Shown here: positions 1 through 7,342 of the stretch, piece by piece
How the letters are laid out: every line of letters starts with the position of its first letter
Position numbering within the stretch: position 1 is the stretch's first letter
DNA from: Candidatus Rifleibacteriota bacterium
GTDB lineage: Bacteria > Riflebacteria > Ozemobacteria > Ozemobacterales > Ozemobacteraceae
DNA length: 40,549 bases
Direction of reading: 5' to 3'
Assembly (NCBI GenBank): GCA_029564115.1
Contig: JAKQQP010000607.1
Location: forward strand, 1-40,549
Translations under genes and position numbers: made by a program
The notes under the pieces: generated by a model
Told to the model about the DNA's origin: nothing
The model's database searches: none
What the model saw: only the letters and a program-made list of their open reading frames with translations

Positions 1-496
1 TAATTTTTTCCATGAGTTGCTTCTGGCCGGCACGTTCTTCGAAGTTTTCGAGACGCCTGGCAATTGCTCCGCCCTTTGAGATGAAGGCGGCCATTTCTGC
101 CGGGTCGAGTTTCTGGGTTTCTTTTTCGACGAAAGGTTCGACGACAACGTAAAAACTGCTGCAGTCGTTGTTGTGTATAGCAAAGCCGATGCCGGATTTT
201 CCGCAGAGGGAGGCAACCGATAGATCAGCATCTGAAGGCATAAGATCACCGGAAGGATGATTGTGCAGCATAACATCACCGGGGCGCAGACTGCGCACAA
301 TTGCAGGGGCAGAGTCTTCGTTGCCTCTGGCGAGAATGCGGATGTTATCCCAGGATTTGTCGGCTCGGCAGGTTGCGGCGCTGAGAACTTCGGCACCGTG
401 CGCTTCGGCAATCGCGTCTGTTAAAATCTGGCGATCTGCGTTGGCAATATTTACCGCCGTCGATACAGCGGTTTTCTTCTTTCGTGGGGATGGCAT
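1..496 (-). CDS. JAB-domain DinG/XPD-type helicase, N-terminal part (cut by window edge)
   Basis: The reading frame is open from an ATG at 496 to base 1, so about 165 residues of the N-terminus are visible. Residues around 70-90 contain HNHPSGD, the metal-binding HxHP...D signature of JAB/RadC-type domains. Near the visible C-terminal end the protein reads ENFEERAGQKQLMEKI, which resembles the segment that opens the helicase core of DinG/XPD-family proteins (typically F-x-x-R-x-x-Q-x-x-M). I therefore infer a JAB-like domain fused in front of a DinG-type DNA helicase, whose Walker motifs would lie outside the window. An in-frame ATG also exists at 505, and neither start has a clear Shine-Dalgarno. 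The gene diverges from the phosphofructokinase. If the downstream part is not a helicase, it is simply a RadC-like JAB protein. Confidence 0.65.
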   Translation of the reverse strand, partial: MPSPRKKKTAVSTAVNIANADRQILTDAIAEAHGAEVLSAATCRADKSWDNIRILARGNEDSAPAIVRSLRPGDVMLHNHPSGDLMPSDADLSVASLCGKSGIGFAIHNNDCSSFYVVVEPFVEKETQKLDPAEMAAFISKGGAIARRLENFEERAGQKQLMEKI

Positions 497-556
497 GCGG
501 TGCATTTTAGGGCGCTGCAGATTCTTTGTCAATGGCCTTTACAAAAAAAGTAGTGC

Positions 557-585
557 TTGACCTGAAGCCGGTTTAGGGGCATAAT
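557..585 (+). promoter_or_regulatory. sigma-70-type promoter of the phosphofructokinase gene
   Basis: TTGACC at 557-562 and CATAAT at 580-585 are separated by exactly 17 bases. Transcription would start near 592, leaving a leader of about 32 bases that contains AGGAG at 611-615 in front of the ATG at 624. Confidence 0.7.
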
Positions 586-623
586 AGCGCCATGAAATCA
601 AACTGGAAAGAGGAGACAAGTGC

Positions 624-1832
624 ATGGCAAAGCTCGTAGGCAACGTTCTTATCGCTCAGGGCGGTGGCCCGACCGCCGTTATCAATCAAAGTCTGGTAGG
701 AGCGGTTCTTGAATCAAGAAAGTTTCCTGAAGTAGACCGTGTTTATGGCGCTCTTCACGGCGTCAGAGGCATAATCGAAGAAGATTTTATCGATCTGACC
801 CAGGCGACTACCCATAACCTTGAACGCGTGGCCTGCACGCCAAGTTCGGCTCTGCTTTCGACCCGCGATAAACCCGATGCCGACTATTGCGAAAAGATTT
901 TTAAAGTGTGTATGAAGCACAATGTCCGTTATTTTTTCTATAACGGCGGTAACGACTCTGCCGATGCCGTAAGAATCGTTAACGACAACGCTGCCGCAGC
1001 CGGTTACGAACTGCGCTGTATACACATTCCCAAAACTATCGATAACGATCTGCGCGTAACCGACCACTGCCCCGGCTACGGTTCTGCAGCCAAATTCGTT
1101 GCCTCGGCATTTGCCGGCATCAACCTCGACAACCGCTCTCTGCCGGGCGTCTACATTGGCGTCGTCATGGGTCGCAACGCCGGCTTCCTCACCGCTTCAG
1201 CCGCATTCGCCCAAAAATATGAAGACGACGGCCCACACCTTATCTACATGCCCGAAAGAGCCTTCGATACCGAAACTTTCCTGAAAGATGTCGATGATGT
1301 CTACAACCGCTTCGGTCGCTGTGTAATTGCAGTTTCTGAAGGCATCGTCGGCGCTGACGGCAAGCCCATTATTTCGTCATTGATCGGTGACTCTGAAAAA
1401 GATGCGCACGGCAATGTTCAGCTTTCTGGTACCGGCGCCCTTGGTGACGCCCTCGGCAAAGTTATCAAAGATCGCCTCAAAATCAAACGCGTGCGCTCTG
1501 ATACTTTCGGTTACCTGCAGCGCAGCTTTCTCGGTATCGTATCAGAAGTCGACCAGGCCGAAGCCCGCGAAGTCGGCGAAAAAGCCGCTCAGTTCGCCAT
1601 CTGGAACAACGTCGATGGCTCTGTGGCCATCCGCAGAACCGGCGATTATTCGGTCGATTATTTTCTGACTCCCCTTGCCAGCGTTGCTCGCGAAACCAAG
1701 TCAATGCCACGCACCTTCATCAATGAAGCTGGCAATGGCGTCACAACCGACTTTTTGAATTATGCCAGACCGCTGCTCGGCAGCATGCCGGGATATGAGC
1801 GGCTGCAGTGCCCGAAAGTCCCCAAAAAGTAA
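624..1832 (+). CDS. Pyrophosphate-type 6-phosphofructokinase
   Basis: A 402-residue cytoplasmic enzyme of the PfkA superfamily that interconverts fructose 6-phosphate and fructose 1,6-bisphosphate. The N-terminal loop GGGPTAVINQS (about 13-23), GGNDS (108-112) and PKTIDND (136-142) mark the family. In ATP enzymes such as E. coli PfkA the two donor-discriminating positions are Gly (GGDGS) and Gly (PGTID). Here they are Asp111 and Lys137, the combination known for pyrophosphate-dependent enzymes, so PPi is the likely phosphoryl donor and the reaction reversible. The start is supported by AGGAG nine bases upstream. The following methyltransferase gene begins directly behind the stop codon, so the two are probably co-transcribed. 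The donor call is from motif only. Confidence 0.9.
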   Translation: MAKLVGNVLIAQGGGPTAVINQSLVGAVLESRKFPEVDRVYGALHGVRGIIEEDFIDLTQATTHNLERVACTPSSALLSTRDKPDADYCEKIFKVCMKHNVRYFFYNGGNDSADAVRIVNDNAAAAGYELRCIHIPKTIDNDLRVTDHCPGYGSAAKFVASAFAGINLDNRSLPGVYIGVVMGRNAGFLTASAAFAQKYEDDGPHLIYMPERAFDTETFLKDVDDVYNRFGRCVIAVSEGIVGADGKPIISSLIGDSEKDAHGNVQLSGTGALGDALGKVIKDRLKIKRVRSDTFGYLQRSFLGIVSEVDQAEAREVGEKAAQFAIWNNVDGSVAIRRTGDYSVDYFLTPLASVARETKSMPRTFINEAGNGVTTDFLNYARPLLGSMPGYERLQCPKVPKK

Positions 1833-3161
1833 TTGCAAGTGAAAGAAAAGAACCTCAGAAGAATTGTAACTGATGTTGAAGGTCTGACCAGCAATGGTCA
1901 GGCCTTTATTACCGTTGACGAAGTCAAAATAAGGGTCGCAGGTTTTCTGCCCGGTGACAAGATCGAGCTGCAGCTTGCCGAAGACGCCAGAGTGATCTCG
2001 GCCGAACTGCGCGAACCATCGCCCGACCGGGTCAAGCCTGATTGCTTTTATCACGGCCCCTGTGGCGGCTGCGATCTGCTCGAACTCTCTGAAAAAGGCC
2101 GAAAAAAAGAGAAGCAGGCAATGATCACCCGCGCCATCGCCCGCCTGTCTGGTGGCAAAGAAGCATATCTTCACAGTTTTCAGGCCTCACGCGAAATAAT
2201 CAGATACCTGCCAAGAGTCAGGCTGCATCAAAGTCGCAGCTATGAAGAACGCGAGTCTGGCTTTCTTGTCTCAGAAACCTGGCCAATGCCGGTGCCGGGC
2301 GGAGTTGTGCCGGTTACTGCGTGTGCCCTGATAACCCAACCTCTCAATCGGCGCCTGGTAGCGGCCCGCAAGATTCTCAACCAGGTTCCGATAATGCTCG
2401 ACAGCTTAACGCTGATGTCTTCTTCTGCCCATAATTCAGATCGTGTCACCGCTCATGCCTTGTTGATGAAGGGCAAAACAGCCCGCAATTGTTACGATGA
2501 CCTGATGAAAGTCATGCGTAGTCTGAACCTCAAAGGCATGTCGATAGCCACTTTCGACGGCAAAATAAAAGAAGTGGTCGGCCCCCTGAATGTTACGGGT
2601 CTCATTGCTCCCGAGGTTGAAGGCGGCCCCTATGATGCCGAACCTTCTTTTTTCGTTCAGGGAAACATCTTTCAGAACCCTCTATTGCTCCGAAAAGTCG
2701 TCGAATTCTGCAAGCCCGCCACCGGAATGCGTATAGTCGAAGGCTTTGCCGGCGCCGGCAACTTCACCCTGGCGCTGGCAGCTAAGGGCGCTCATGTCGA
2801 AGCGATAGAATCTCACCCCGGAGCCGTCAGAACCGGGCAGCGCAATATTATCCGCAGTGGCTTCGCCAATCGTATCGAACTCGTCGAAGGTGATGCCATC
2901 AAAGAAATGGCAAAACGAAAACCAGAACCAGACGTGCTGCTGCTCGACCCGCCCCGCAGCGGCACCCCCGGAATAGGCCGCACCGTCACTAAACTACTGC
3001 CGAAAAAAATTGTCAGCGTCTTCTGCGACCTCGAAGCCTTCGAAAAAGATGCCGACGCCATTGTAAAAAGTGGTTACCGCCTCACCGAAGCCGCCGGCTT
3101 CGACCTTTACCCGCGCACCCACCACGTAGAGCTGGTCTGCCTCTTCGAAAAAAATAAATAG
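1833..3161 (+). CDS. TRAM-domain 23S rRNA/tRNA (uracil-5-)-methyltransferase, TrmA/RlmD family
   Basis: 442 residues. An N-terminal TRAM-like beta domain (about 5-60) is followed by iron-sulfur cysteines C71, C77 and C80 (Cx5CxxC), with C164 a candidate fourth ligand. The C-terminal Rossmann methyltransferase has FVQGNIFQ (274-281), the SAM loop GAGNFTLALA (307-316), LDPPRSG (371-377) and the catalytic cysteine in SVFCDLEAF (C398). These are hallmarks of the RlmC/RlmD/TrmA family, which forms 5-methyluridine in RNA. The exact target base cannot be read from sequence. The first possible start is a TTG at 1833 abutting the previous stop (taaTTG), and a GTG at 1839 is an alternative. Neither has a good Shine-Dalgarno, so translation is probably coupled to the upstream gene. 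Confidence 0.88.
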   Translation: MQVKEKNLRRIVTDVEGLTSNGQAFITVDEVKIRVAGFLPGDKIELQLAEDARVISAELREPSPDRVKPDCFYHGPCGGCDLLELSEKGRKKEKQAMITRAIARLSGGKEAYLHSFQASREIIRYLPRVRLHQSRSYEERESGFLVSETWPMPVPGGVVPVTACALITQPLNRRLVAARKILNQVPIMLDSLTLMSSSAHNSDRVTAHALLMKGKTARNCYDDLMKVMRSLNLKGMSIATFDGKIKEVVGPLNVTGLIAPEVEGGPYDAEPSFFVQGNIFQNPLLLRKVVEFCKPATGMRIVEGFAGAGNFTLALAAKGAHVEAIESHPGAVRTGQRNIIRSGFANRIELVEGDAIKEMAKRKPEPDVLLLDPPRSGTPGIGRTVTKLLPKKIVSVFCDLEAFEKDADAIVKSGYRLTEAAGFDLYPRTHHVELVCLFEKNK

Positions 3162-3182
3162 CCCCCAATAACGCCACCAGAT

Positions 3183-3220
3183 ACCCGGCCGTCGCTCAAG
3201 CCCCGCCGGGTTTTCTTTTT
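3183..3220 (+). terminator. Rho-independent terminator behind the RNA methyltransferase gene
   Basis: ACCCGGC (3183-3189) pairs with GCCGGGT (3205-3211) and is followed by a T-rich run (TTTTCTTTTTT). Confidence 0.65.
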
Positions 3221-3239
3221 TCTAATTCATTCTATCCGA

Positions 3240-3633
3240 GTTCATCCGTGGCCCAGGCTCTCTTTTCCAACTTTATCCGAGTCTATCCGAGTTCATCCGT
3301 GGCCCAGGCTCTCTTTTCCAACTTTATCCGAGTCTATCCGAGTTCATCCGTGGCCAGGCTCTCTTTTCCAACTTCATCCGAGTCTATCCGAGTTCATCCG
3401 TGGCCCAGGCTCTCTTTTCCAACTTCATCCGAGTCTATCCGAGTTCATCCGTGGCCAGGCTCTCTTTTCCAACTTCATCCGAGTCTATCCGAGTCTATCC
3501 GAGTTCATCCGTGGCCCAGGCTCTCTTTTCCAACTTTATCCGAGTCTATCCGAGTTCATCCGTGGCCAGGCTCTCTTTTCCAACTTCATCCGAGTTCATC
3601 TGTGCCCCAGGTTTTTCTTTCCGTGTTCATCCA
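3240..3633. repeat. Tandem array of about 51-bp repeats between convergent genes
   Basis: Seven near-identical units start at 3240, 3291, 3342, 3392, 3443, 3503 and 3554, with a decayed partial copy at 3594-3633. Each unit begins GTTCATCCGTGGCC, continues through AGGCTCTCTTTTCCAACTT and ends in YATCCGAGTCTATCCGA. Unit lengths are 51, 51, 50, 51, 60, 51 and 40. The one-base difference is GGCCC versus GGCC, and the 60-bp unit carries an additional GTCTATCCGA. Within a unit the 10-base motif (t/c)ATCCGAGTc/t is itself repeated, so the array has a 10-base sub-period. Open frames across it are translated repeat and have no credible start. Function is unknown. It fills the space between the two converging genes. 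Confidence 0.95.
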
Positions 3634-4394
3634 GAAAGTTTTTTGAAAGACACCTTCTGCCCGGTAGCAAATATTTTACTGTTTTCTGCGCCCCTGACAA
3701 TATCGAGGGCTTTGACACGATCTTTGATGACAAAGCCAGACAGATCATCTGCCCCGTATTCAAAAAACAGCGGCGCCAAAGTTGTCGAGGGGCCTACTAT
3801 AGTCGTAAAAGCTGCATTGCGGCTCAGTTCGAGCAGTCGCGGCATCGTTTTGTCGACCAGAGTTGAACTGCTGAGGTAAACGTAATCGCTTTCGGGCAGC
3901 AGATATTCGACAGCAGGGAAAGGATAGTCGTCCTGATACGGGTCGTGCACCGTCACTATGCGCAGATCGCAGATCGGGGCAAGCAACTGTAAAATGTGCG
4001 GGAAATGCCCCACTACCGTCACCTTTTTCCCTCTTATTGCGTGCTGCGACATGATGAAAGGGTCGAAAACCCGGTCTTCTACGTGCAGCGACTCGACGAT
4101 ATTCACGCCGGCACTGCGCGCCACTTCGATATTGTTGTAGTAGGCATTGATAGCCGCAAGTCCCACTGCCGCCTCATTGAAATTCCACGATCGAACACAG
4201 GCCGCAACCTCTCGTAGAGGCGCACCTTCAAGATTTGTGCTGATCATTGGCTTGCGTAGATCGTAAAACATCGGTTCGGCGATTCCGAGACCGTTATGAC
4301 TCTCAACGCCGGCATAATTTATGCCGCAAAAAATCTTTTCGGCGATCCAGTCGCCGGGAATGCCCTCAATCAAACGATCATAAAGTTCCCACAT
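3627..4394 (-). CDS. DUF364 (DUF4213-DUF364) Rossmann-like protein, putative heavy-metal chelation
   Basis: 255 residues starting MWELYDRLIEGIPGD. The upstream in-frame ATG at 4421 is rejected because GGAG sits eight bases before the ATG at 4394 and the preceding ABC gene stops only two bases earlier (TAACTATG), pointing to coupled translation. The N-terminal third matches my recollection of the DUF4213 region (GINYAGVESHNGLGIAEPM), and the rest the DUF364 region, with the Rossmann-like strand VTVVGHFPHI and a later STLVDKT/ELSRNA stretch. The structure of a Desulfitobacterium DUF364 protein combined an enolase-N-like and a Rossmann-like fold and led to a proposed role in heavy-metal chelate metabolism. 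No reaction is proven. It is the last gene of a three-gene operon with an ABC ATPase and a GTPase. Confidence 0.8.
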   Translation of the reverse strand: MWELYDRLIEGIPGDWIAEKIFCGINYAGVESHNGLGIAEPMFYDLRKPMISTNLEGAPLREVAACVRSWNFNEAAVGLAAINAYYNNIEVARSAGVNIVESLHVEDRVFDPFIMSQHAIRGKKVTVVGHFPHILQLLAPICDLRIVTVHDPYQDDYPFPAVEYLLPESDYVYLSSSTLVDKTMPRLLELSRNAAFTTIVGPSTTLAPLFFEYGADDLSGFVIKDRVKALDIVRGAENSKIFATGQKVSFKKLSG

Positions 4395-4396
4395 AG

Positions 4397-5443
4397 TTAT
4401 AACTCCACTGCTTGTTGGCATTTCAACAGGTTACTGGTAATCGCTTCACCACTCCTCAACTTCGCCCTGATCTGAAACAGTCTGGCATCGAGTTCTTCTA
4501 TTTCTTTCAGACAGGCTTTCTCATCAGGAGAGGTGACCATTATTCGAGTGATTCTGCCATTCTGAATGATCAGGCGCTTGTCGGCGCCAAGGGCCAGTAG
4601 CGGGTCGTGGGTCGAGATAAAAACGATTTTATCCTTACTGGCAAGCAACTCGATCGCCTTTCGCCGGTCTATGCCGGCGTTTTCGATCTCATCTATCAGA
4701 ACAATAGGTGAAGCACTCATAAAAGCCGTGTCAGCAATCATCAGAGCTCGTGACTGGCCACCGCTGAGTTGTGTAAGTTTTGCCGACAGGGAAAATGCCT
4801 CTCCTGCCAGGTTATTGGCGCAGGCAAAGCAGCGGTCTATCGTTTCGGCAACGTTGAGCGAATGCCGGCTTCCAGCGTGCATTTTTAAAAAATCTGCAAC
4901 GCTGAGATCCATGACGAAGTTCATATTTTGCGACAGTTGCGCTACCAGTCTTCCCTGCAGTTCCATGCGGGTTGATTCGTCGGGCGTGGCATCGTCGATG
5001 AGAATGCGTCGCCCGGTAGGTGTGTCACCGTCTGCAAGGCACTCTATGTCGGCAAGCAGGCAGCTTTTGCCTGAACCGGTCGGGCCAACGATGCTGATGG
5101 TCTCACCTCTGCTGACAGTGAACCGGATGTCTTCCTCTTCGCCTGATTTGCCGTGCCCTCCGATTATGCTGACGCTTTTCAGTGTGGTGACGGCTGCTTC
5201 GTTGCGTGTTGCGAATGCCATGAAATAATCGCAGAATTCTCGATGAATCATGTGACGGTCGAGGCCAAACTCAGAAATTACTTCTGTGTCAATCTGCTCG
5301 AGAGCCTGCATCATTGGCAGGCTAAAGTCGATGTCAAAAATGCGGAGATTGGCAAAAAAATCTCTGCAGACCGGGTATTTGTCGAACAGTTCCTCCAGCG
5401 GGACAATCATGAGCATGTGCATCAGGTCGCTATGGCTTGTCAT
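4397..5443 (-). CDS. Soluble ABC-type ATPase with N-terminal DUF1858-like helical domain
   Basis: 348 residues. Residues about 12-75 (PLEELFDKYPVCRDFFANL and following) resemble the small helical DUF1858/ScdA-N domain, possibly in two copies. The ABC cassette follows: Walker A GPTGSGKS (120-127), signature LSGGQ (226-230), Walker B IVLIDE (247-252) and switch His279 in STHDP. There is no membrane segment, and no permease gene is adjacent, so this looks like a non-transport ABC ATPase or one acting with partners elsewhere. It overlaps the GTPase gene by four bases (ATGA) and is followed two bases later by the DUF364 start. The C-terminus (about 305-340) is predicted helical. The family role is unknown to me. 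Confidence 0.75.
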   Translation of the reverse strand: MTSHSDLMHMLMIVPLEELFDKYPVCRDFFANLRIFDIDFSLPMMQALEQIDTEVISEFGLDRHMIHREFCDYFMAFATRNEAAVTTLKSVSIIGGHGKSGEEEDIRFTVSRGETISIVGPTGSGKSCLLADIECLADGDTPTGRRILIDDATPDESTRMELQGRLVAQLSQNMNFVMDLSVADFLKMHAGSRHSLNVAETIDRCFACANNLAGEAFSLSAKLTQLSGGQSRALMIADTAFMSASPIVLIDEIENAGIDRRKAIELLASKDKIVFISTHDPLLALGADKRLIIQNGRITRIMVTSPDEKACLKEIEELDARLFQIRAKLRSGEAITSNLLKCQQAVEL

Positions 5444-6129
5444 TTCGAAAACTCCATTTTTTTCATGGTTCCCATTTGATATTCGTTGCCGATGCGCAAT
5501 TCACCGGTGCAATAGGAACACACGGCAGCAGGAGTGGTAAAACGCAGTTTCAGGTCTCTCAATGTTTCGATGTTTTTTGCCTTGAGCGCATGACTGGCGA
5601 GAAGTGAGGCTCCCTGGCCATTGATGCCGTTCACGAAAATCACCCGCGCCGTTGTATTGACCTGTCTGATGTTGAAGGCAAAAACCTCACGTTCGGCCTG
5701 TGAAACGATATCGCCTTTGGTGACCACGACGATATCTGCCATTTTAAGCATTGGGCCAATTTTTCTGGGTGTGTTTATCCCGGCAAGATTGTCGATGACG
5801 CATATTGACATTATACTCTGAATGTAAGGAGAGCAGCGATTGCACAACCCGGCGCTTTCGGTTATGAGAAGCTTGAACCCAGCTTTTTTGGCCCAGTCAA
5901 AAGCTGCTTCGATATTGCTGACAAAAAAATGGTCCGGGCAGAATTTGCCCGAGAAGCCGGTTTCGACTCTGATATCCTTTTCGGCATAGCGCAGGTGATC
6001 AAAAGAAGTCAGGCAGTCGAATTTTACTACGCCGATTTCATGAGCCTCGAATTTCATGACTTCTACAAGTCTCAGGATCACTGAAGTTTTTCCTGAAGAG
6101 GGCGGGCCGGCAATCGTTATCAGCTGCAT
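5440..6129 (-). CDS. HypB/G3E-like P-loop GTPase, putative metallochaperone
   Basis: 229 residues. It has the P-loop GPPSSGKT (8-15), a switch-like ITESAGLCNRC (89-99) and the guanine-specificity motif TKGD (137-140, NKxD type). This is the arrangement of SIMIBI GTPases such as HypB, UreG and CooC, which load nickel or other metals into enzymes. Two CxxC pairs (C96/C99 and C204/C207) could bind metal, although no metal is indicated by sequence. The start is preceded by AGGGG at a suitable distance. It is the first gene of the GTPase-ABC-DUF364 operon and faces the methyltransferase across a 308-bp divergent region. Confidence 0.75.
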   Translation of the reverse strand: MQLITIAGPPSSGKTSVILRLVEVMKFEAHEIGVVKFDCLTSFDHLRYAEKDIRVETGFSGKFCPDHFFVSNIEAAFDWAKKAGFKLLITESAGLCNRCSPYIQSIMSICVIDNLAGINTPRKIGPMLKMADIVVVTKGDIVSQAEREVFAFNIRQVNTTARVIFVNGINGQGASLLASHALKAKNIETLRDLKLRFTTPAAVCSYCTGELRIGNEYQMGTMKKMEFSK

Positions 6130-6437
6130 GATTAATCCCCTGATCTTTGCGTCAAAAGTTCGGCGATACAGTAAGGCGCATACTATTATCTAACAATCGA
6201 TCATCATAAAAGTCAACGTAAAATAGTATTGAATTCATCGGTCATGGCCTGCCTGGCAACTGTTGTTTTTGAACGTCATAATGCACTCTGGGGATCAAAT
6301 ATCCCCTGTTTGCGACGATAAATATTCGCCGTTGTGGCAAATGTTTGTATGGTATGATAAAGTAGTAAATTGTCATTGCCTGATTTATGACTGGCTATGC
6401 GTCGAACGGCATTCTCGGGCCAACAAGGAGATATATC
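6130..6437. other. Divergent intergenic region of the DUF364 module
   Basis: This 308-bp gap separates the GTPase operon (-) from the methyltransferase (+). It contains a perfect inverted repeat, GGGGAT (6290-6295)/ATCCCC (6301-6306) with a five-base spacer, which could be an operator or a leader hairpin. On the minus strand TTGACT (6216-6211) and GATAAT (6190-6185) are present, but their spacer is 20 bases, so that promoter is doubtful. On the plus strand TATGAT at 6353-6358 may be a -10. No RNA family or ORF is recognised here. Confidence 0.4.
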
Positions 6438-7304
6438 ATGAATACGGTTGATTTTTGCAGCAACATCGATTGGGAGGCTATCTACAATCAGCCATGGGCC
6501 GGTAGAACACCTGGCGATAAAGGCAAAGGCAATACCGAATACTGGAACAAAAGAGCCGGAAATTTTGCCAAAAAGGCTCATCACCCCGAAAATAGGCTCA
6601 ATGCCGAAAAGCTTCTCGACAGATTTGTCTGGTCAAAAAATGAAACTGTACTTGATATAGGTGCCGGGCCGGGTTCTTTTGCCATTCCCCTTGCCCGCCG
6701 CGTCAGCAAAGTGCTGGCACTTGACGTGGCGACCGAAATGTTGACGGCTCTCGCGCAACAGGCGCAACAGGAAGGCGTAAATAACATCACGACGCATGTT
6801 GATTCCTGGTTGGAAGCTCCAGCAGACGTGGTCAGCGGATTTGACACCATGATCTGTTTCAACGCTCTGGGTTGTGCCGCGCTCAAAGAAGACGGAACCT
6901 GCCACATGGGCAAAGCGATAGCAAAAATGGCAGTTGCAGCCCGCCGCGGCATGGTGCTCGTGCCACTGGCGGATCTACCCGTAGACAAGCCGCTGCTGCA
7001 AGCTCTCAATATGCCATTTACGTCGAGTCGCAGAGAAAGGGTCGCGCTTCTTTTTCATATTATGGTCAGAGAAGGCCTGTTGCCTGATGTCGAAATTATT
7101 TCAAGGCCGTTTTTCTGGGCCTTTGCAAGTCTGGCAGAAGGCGTGGATGTAATCGGGCACCGCATAGGTATTGAAAATGATGCCGAGCGTTGCGCTTTGC
7201 TGCATCAACATTTGCAAGAACGTGTCGAAACTGACGGCGACACTTTGATTCTGCAATATCCCGTTCCCCAGGCTCTTTTCAAGTGGGTCAGAGAAGATTT
7301 ATAG
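6438..7304 (+). CDS. Class I SAM-dependent methyltransferase (divergent partner of the DUF364 operon)
   Basis: 288 residues from the ATG at 6438, chosen because AAGGAG lies seven bases upstream; the longer frame from 6387 lacks this. After an N-terminal helix (WEAIYNQPW) and the motif EYWNKRAGNFAKK, the SAM-binding loop VLDIGAGPGSFAIPLA is at about 71-86, followed by the acidic strand end VLALDVA and a post-loop strand FDTMICFNAL. This is a Rossmann class I methyltransferase acting on a small molecule or a protein. The substrate is not evident. Methyltransferases of this YW-x-KRA type are, as I recall, found near metal-uptake and DUF364 genes in anaerobes, which fits the divergent neighbours, but this is inference. 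Confidence 0.8.
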   Translation: MNTVDFCSNIDWEAIYNQPWAGRTPGDKGKGNTEYWNKRAGNFAKKAHHPENRLNAEKLLDRFVWSKNETVLDIGAGPGSFAIPLARRVSKVLALDVATEMLTALAQQAQQEGVNNITTHVDSWLEAPADVVSGFDTMICFNALGCAALKEDGTCHMGKAIAKMAVAARRGMVLVPLADLPVDKPLLQALNMPFTSSRRERVALLFHIMVREGLLPDVEIISRPFFWAFASLAEGVDVIGHRIGIENDAERCALLHQHLQERVETDGDTLILQYPVPQALFKWVREDL

Positions 7305-7342
7305 AAGAGCAGTCTCATTGCCTTGCTACAGGCAGGCCAGGG

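Noticed and set aside
261..560. 99-codon plus-strand frame opposite the JAB-DinG gene
   Set aside because: The minus strand encodes HNHPSGD and a DinG-like segment, while this frame ends in the promoter of the next gene.
3240..3633. Array considered as a CRISPR
   Set aside because: The units abut each other with no unique spacers, and no cas gene is nearby. It is a simple tandem repeat.
3248..3879. Open frames across the repeat array encoding repetitive Ser/Arg-rich peptides
   Set aside because: They are translations of the tandem repeat in two frames, lack a ribosome site, and run into the antisense DUF364 gene.
6335..6350. Possible sigma-54 promoter TGGCAAATGTTTGTA before the methyltransferase
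   Set aside because: The GG and G(T) elements are nine, not ten, bases apart and the -12 GC is GT, so it fails the consensus.
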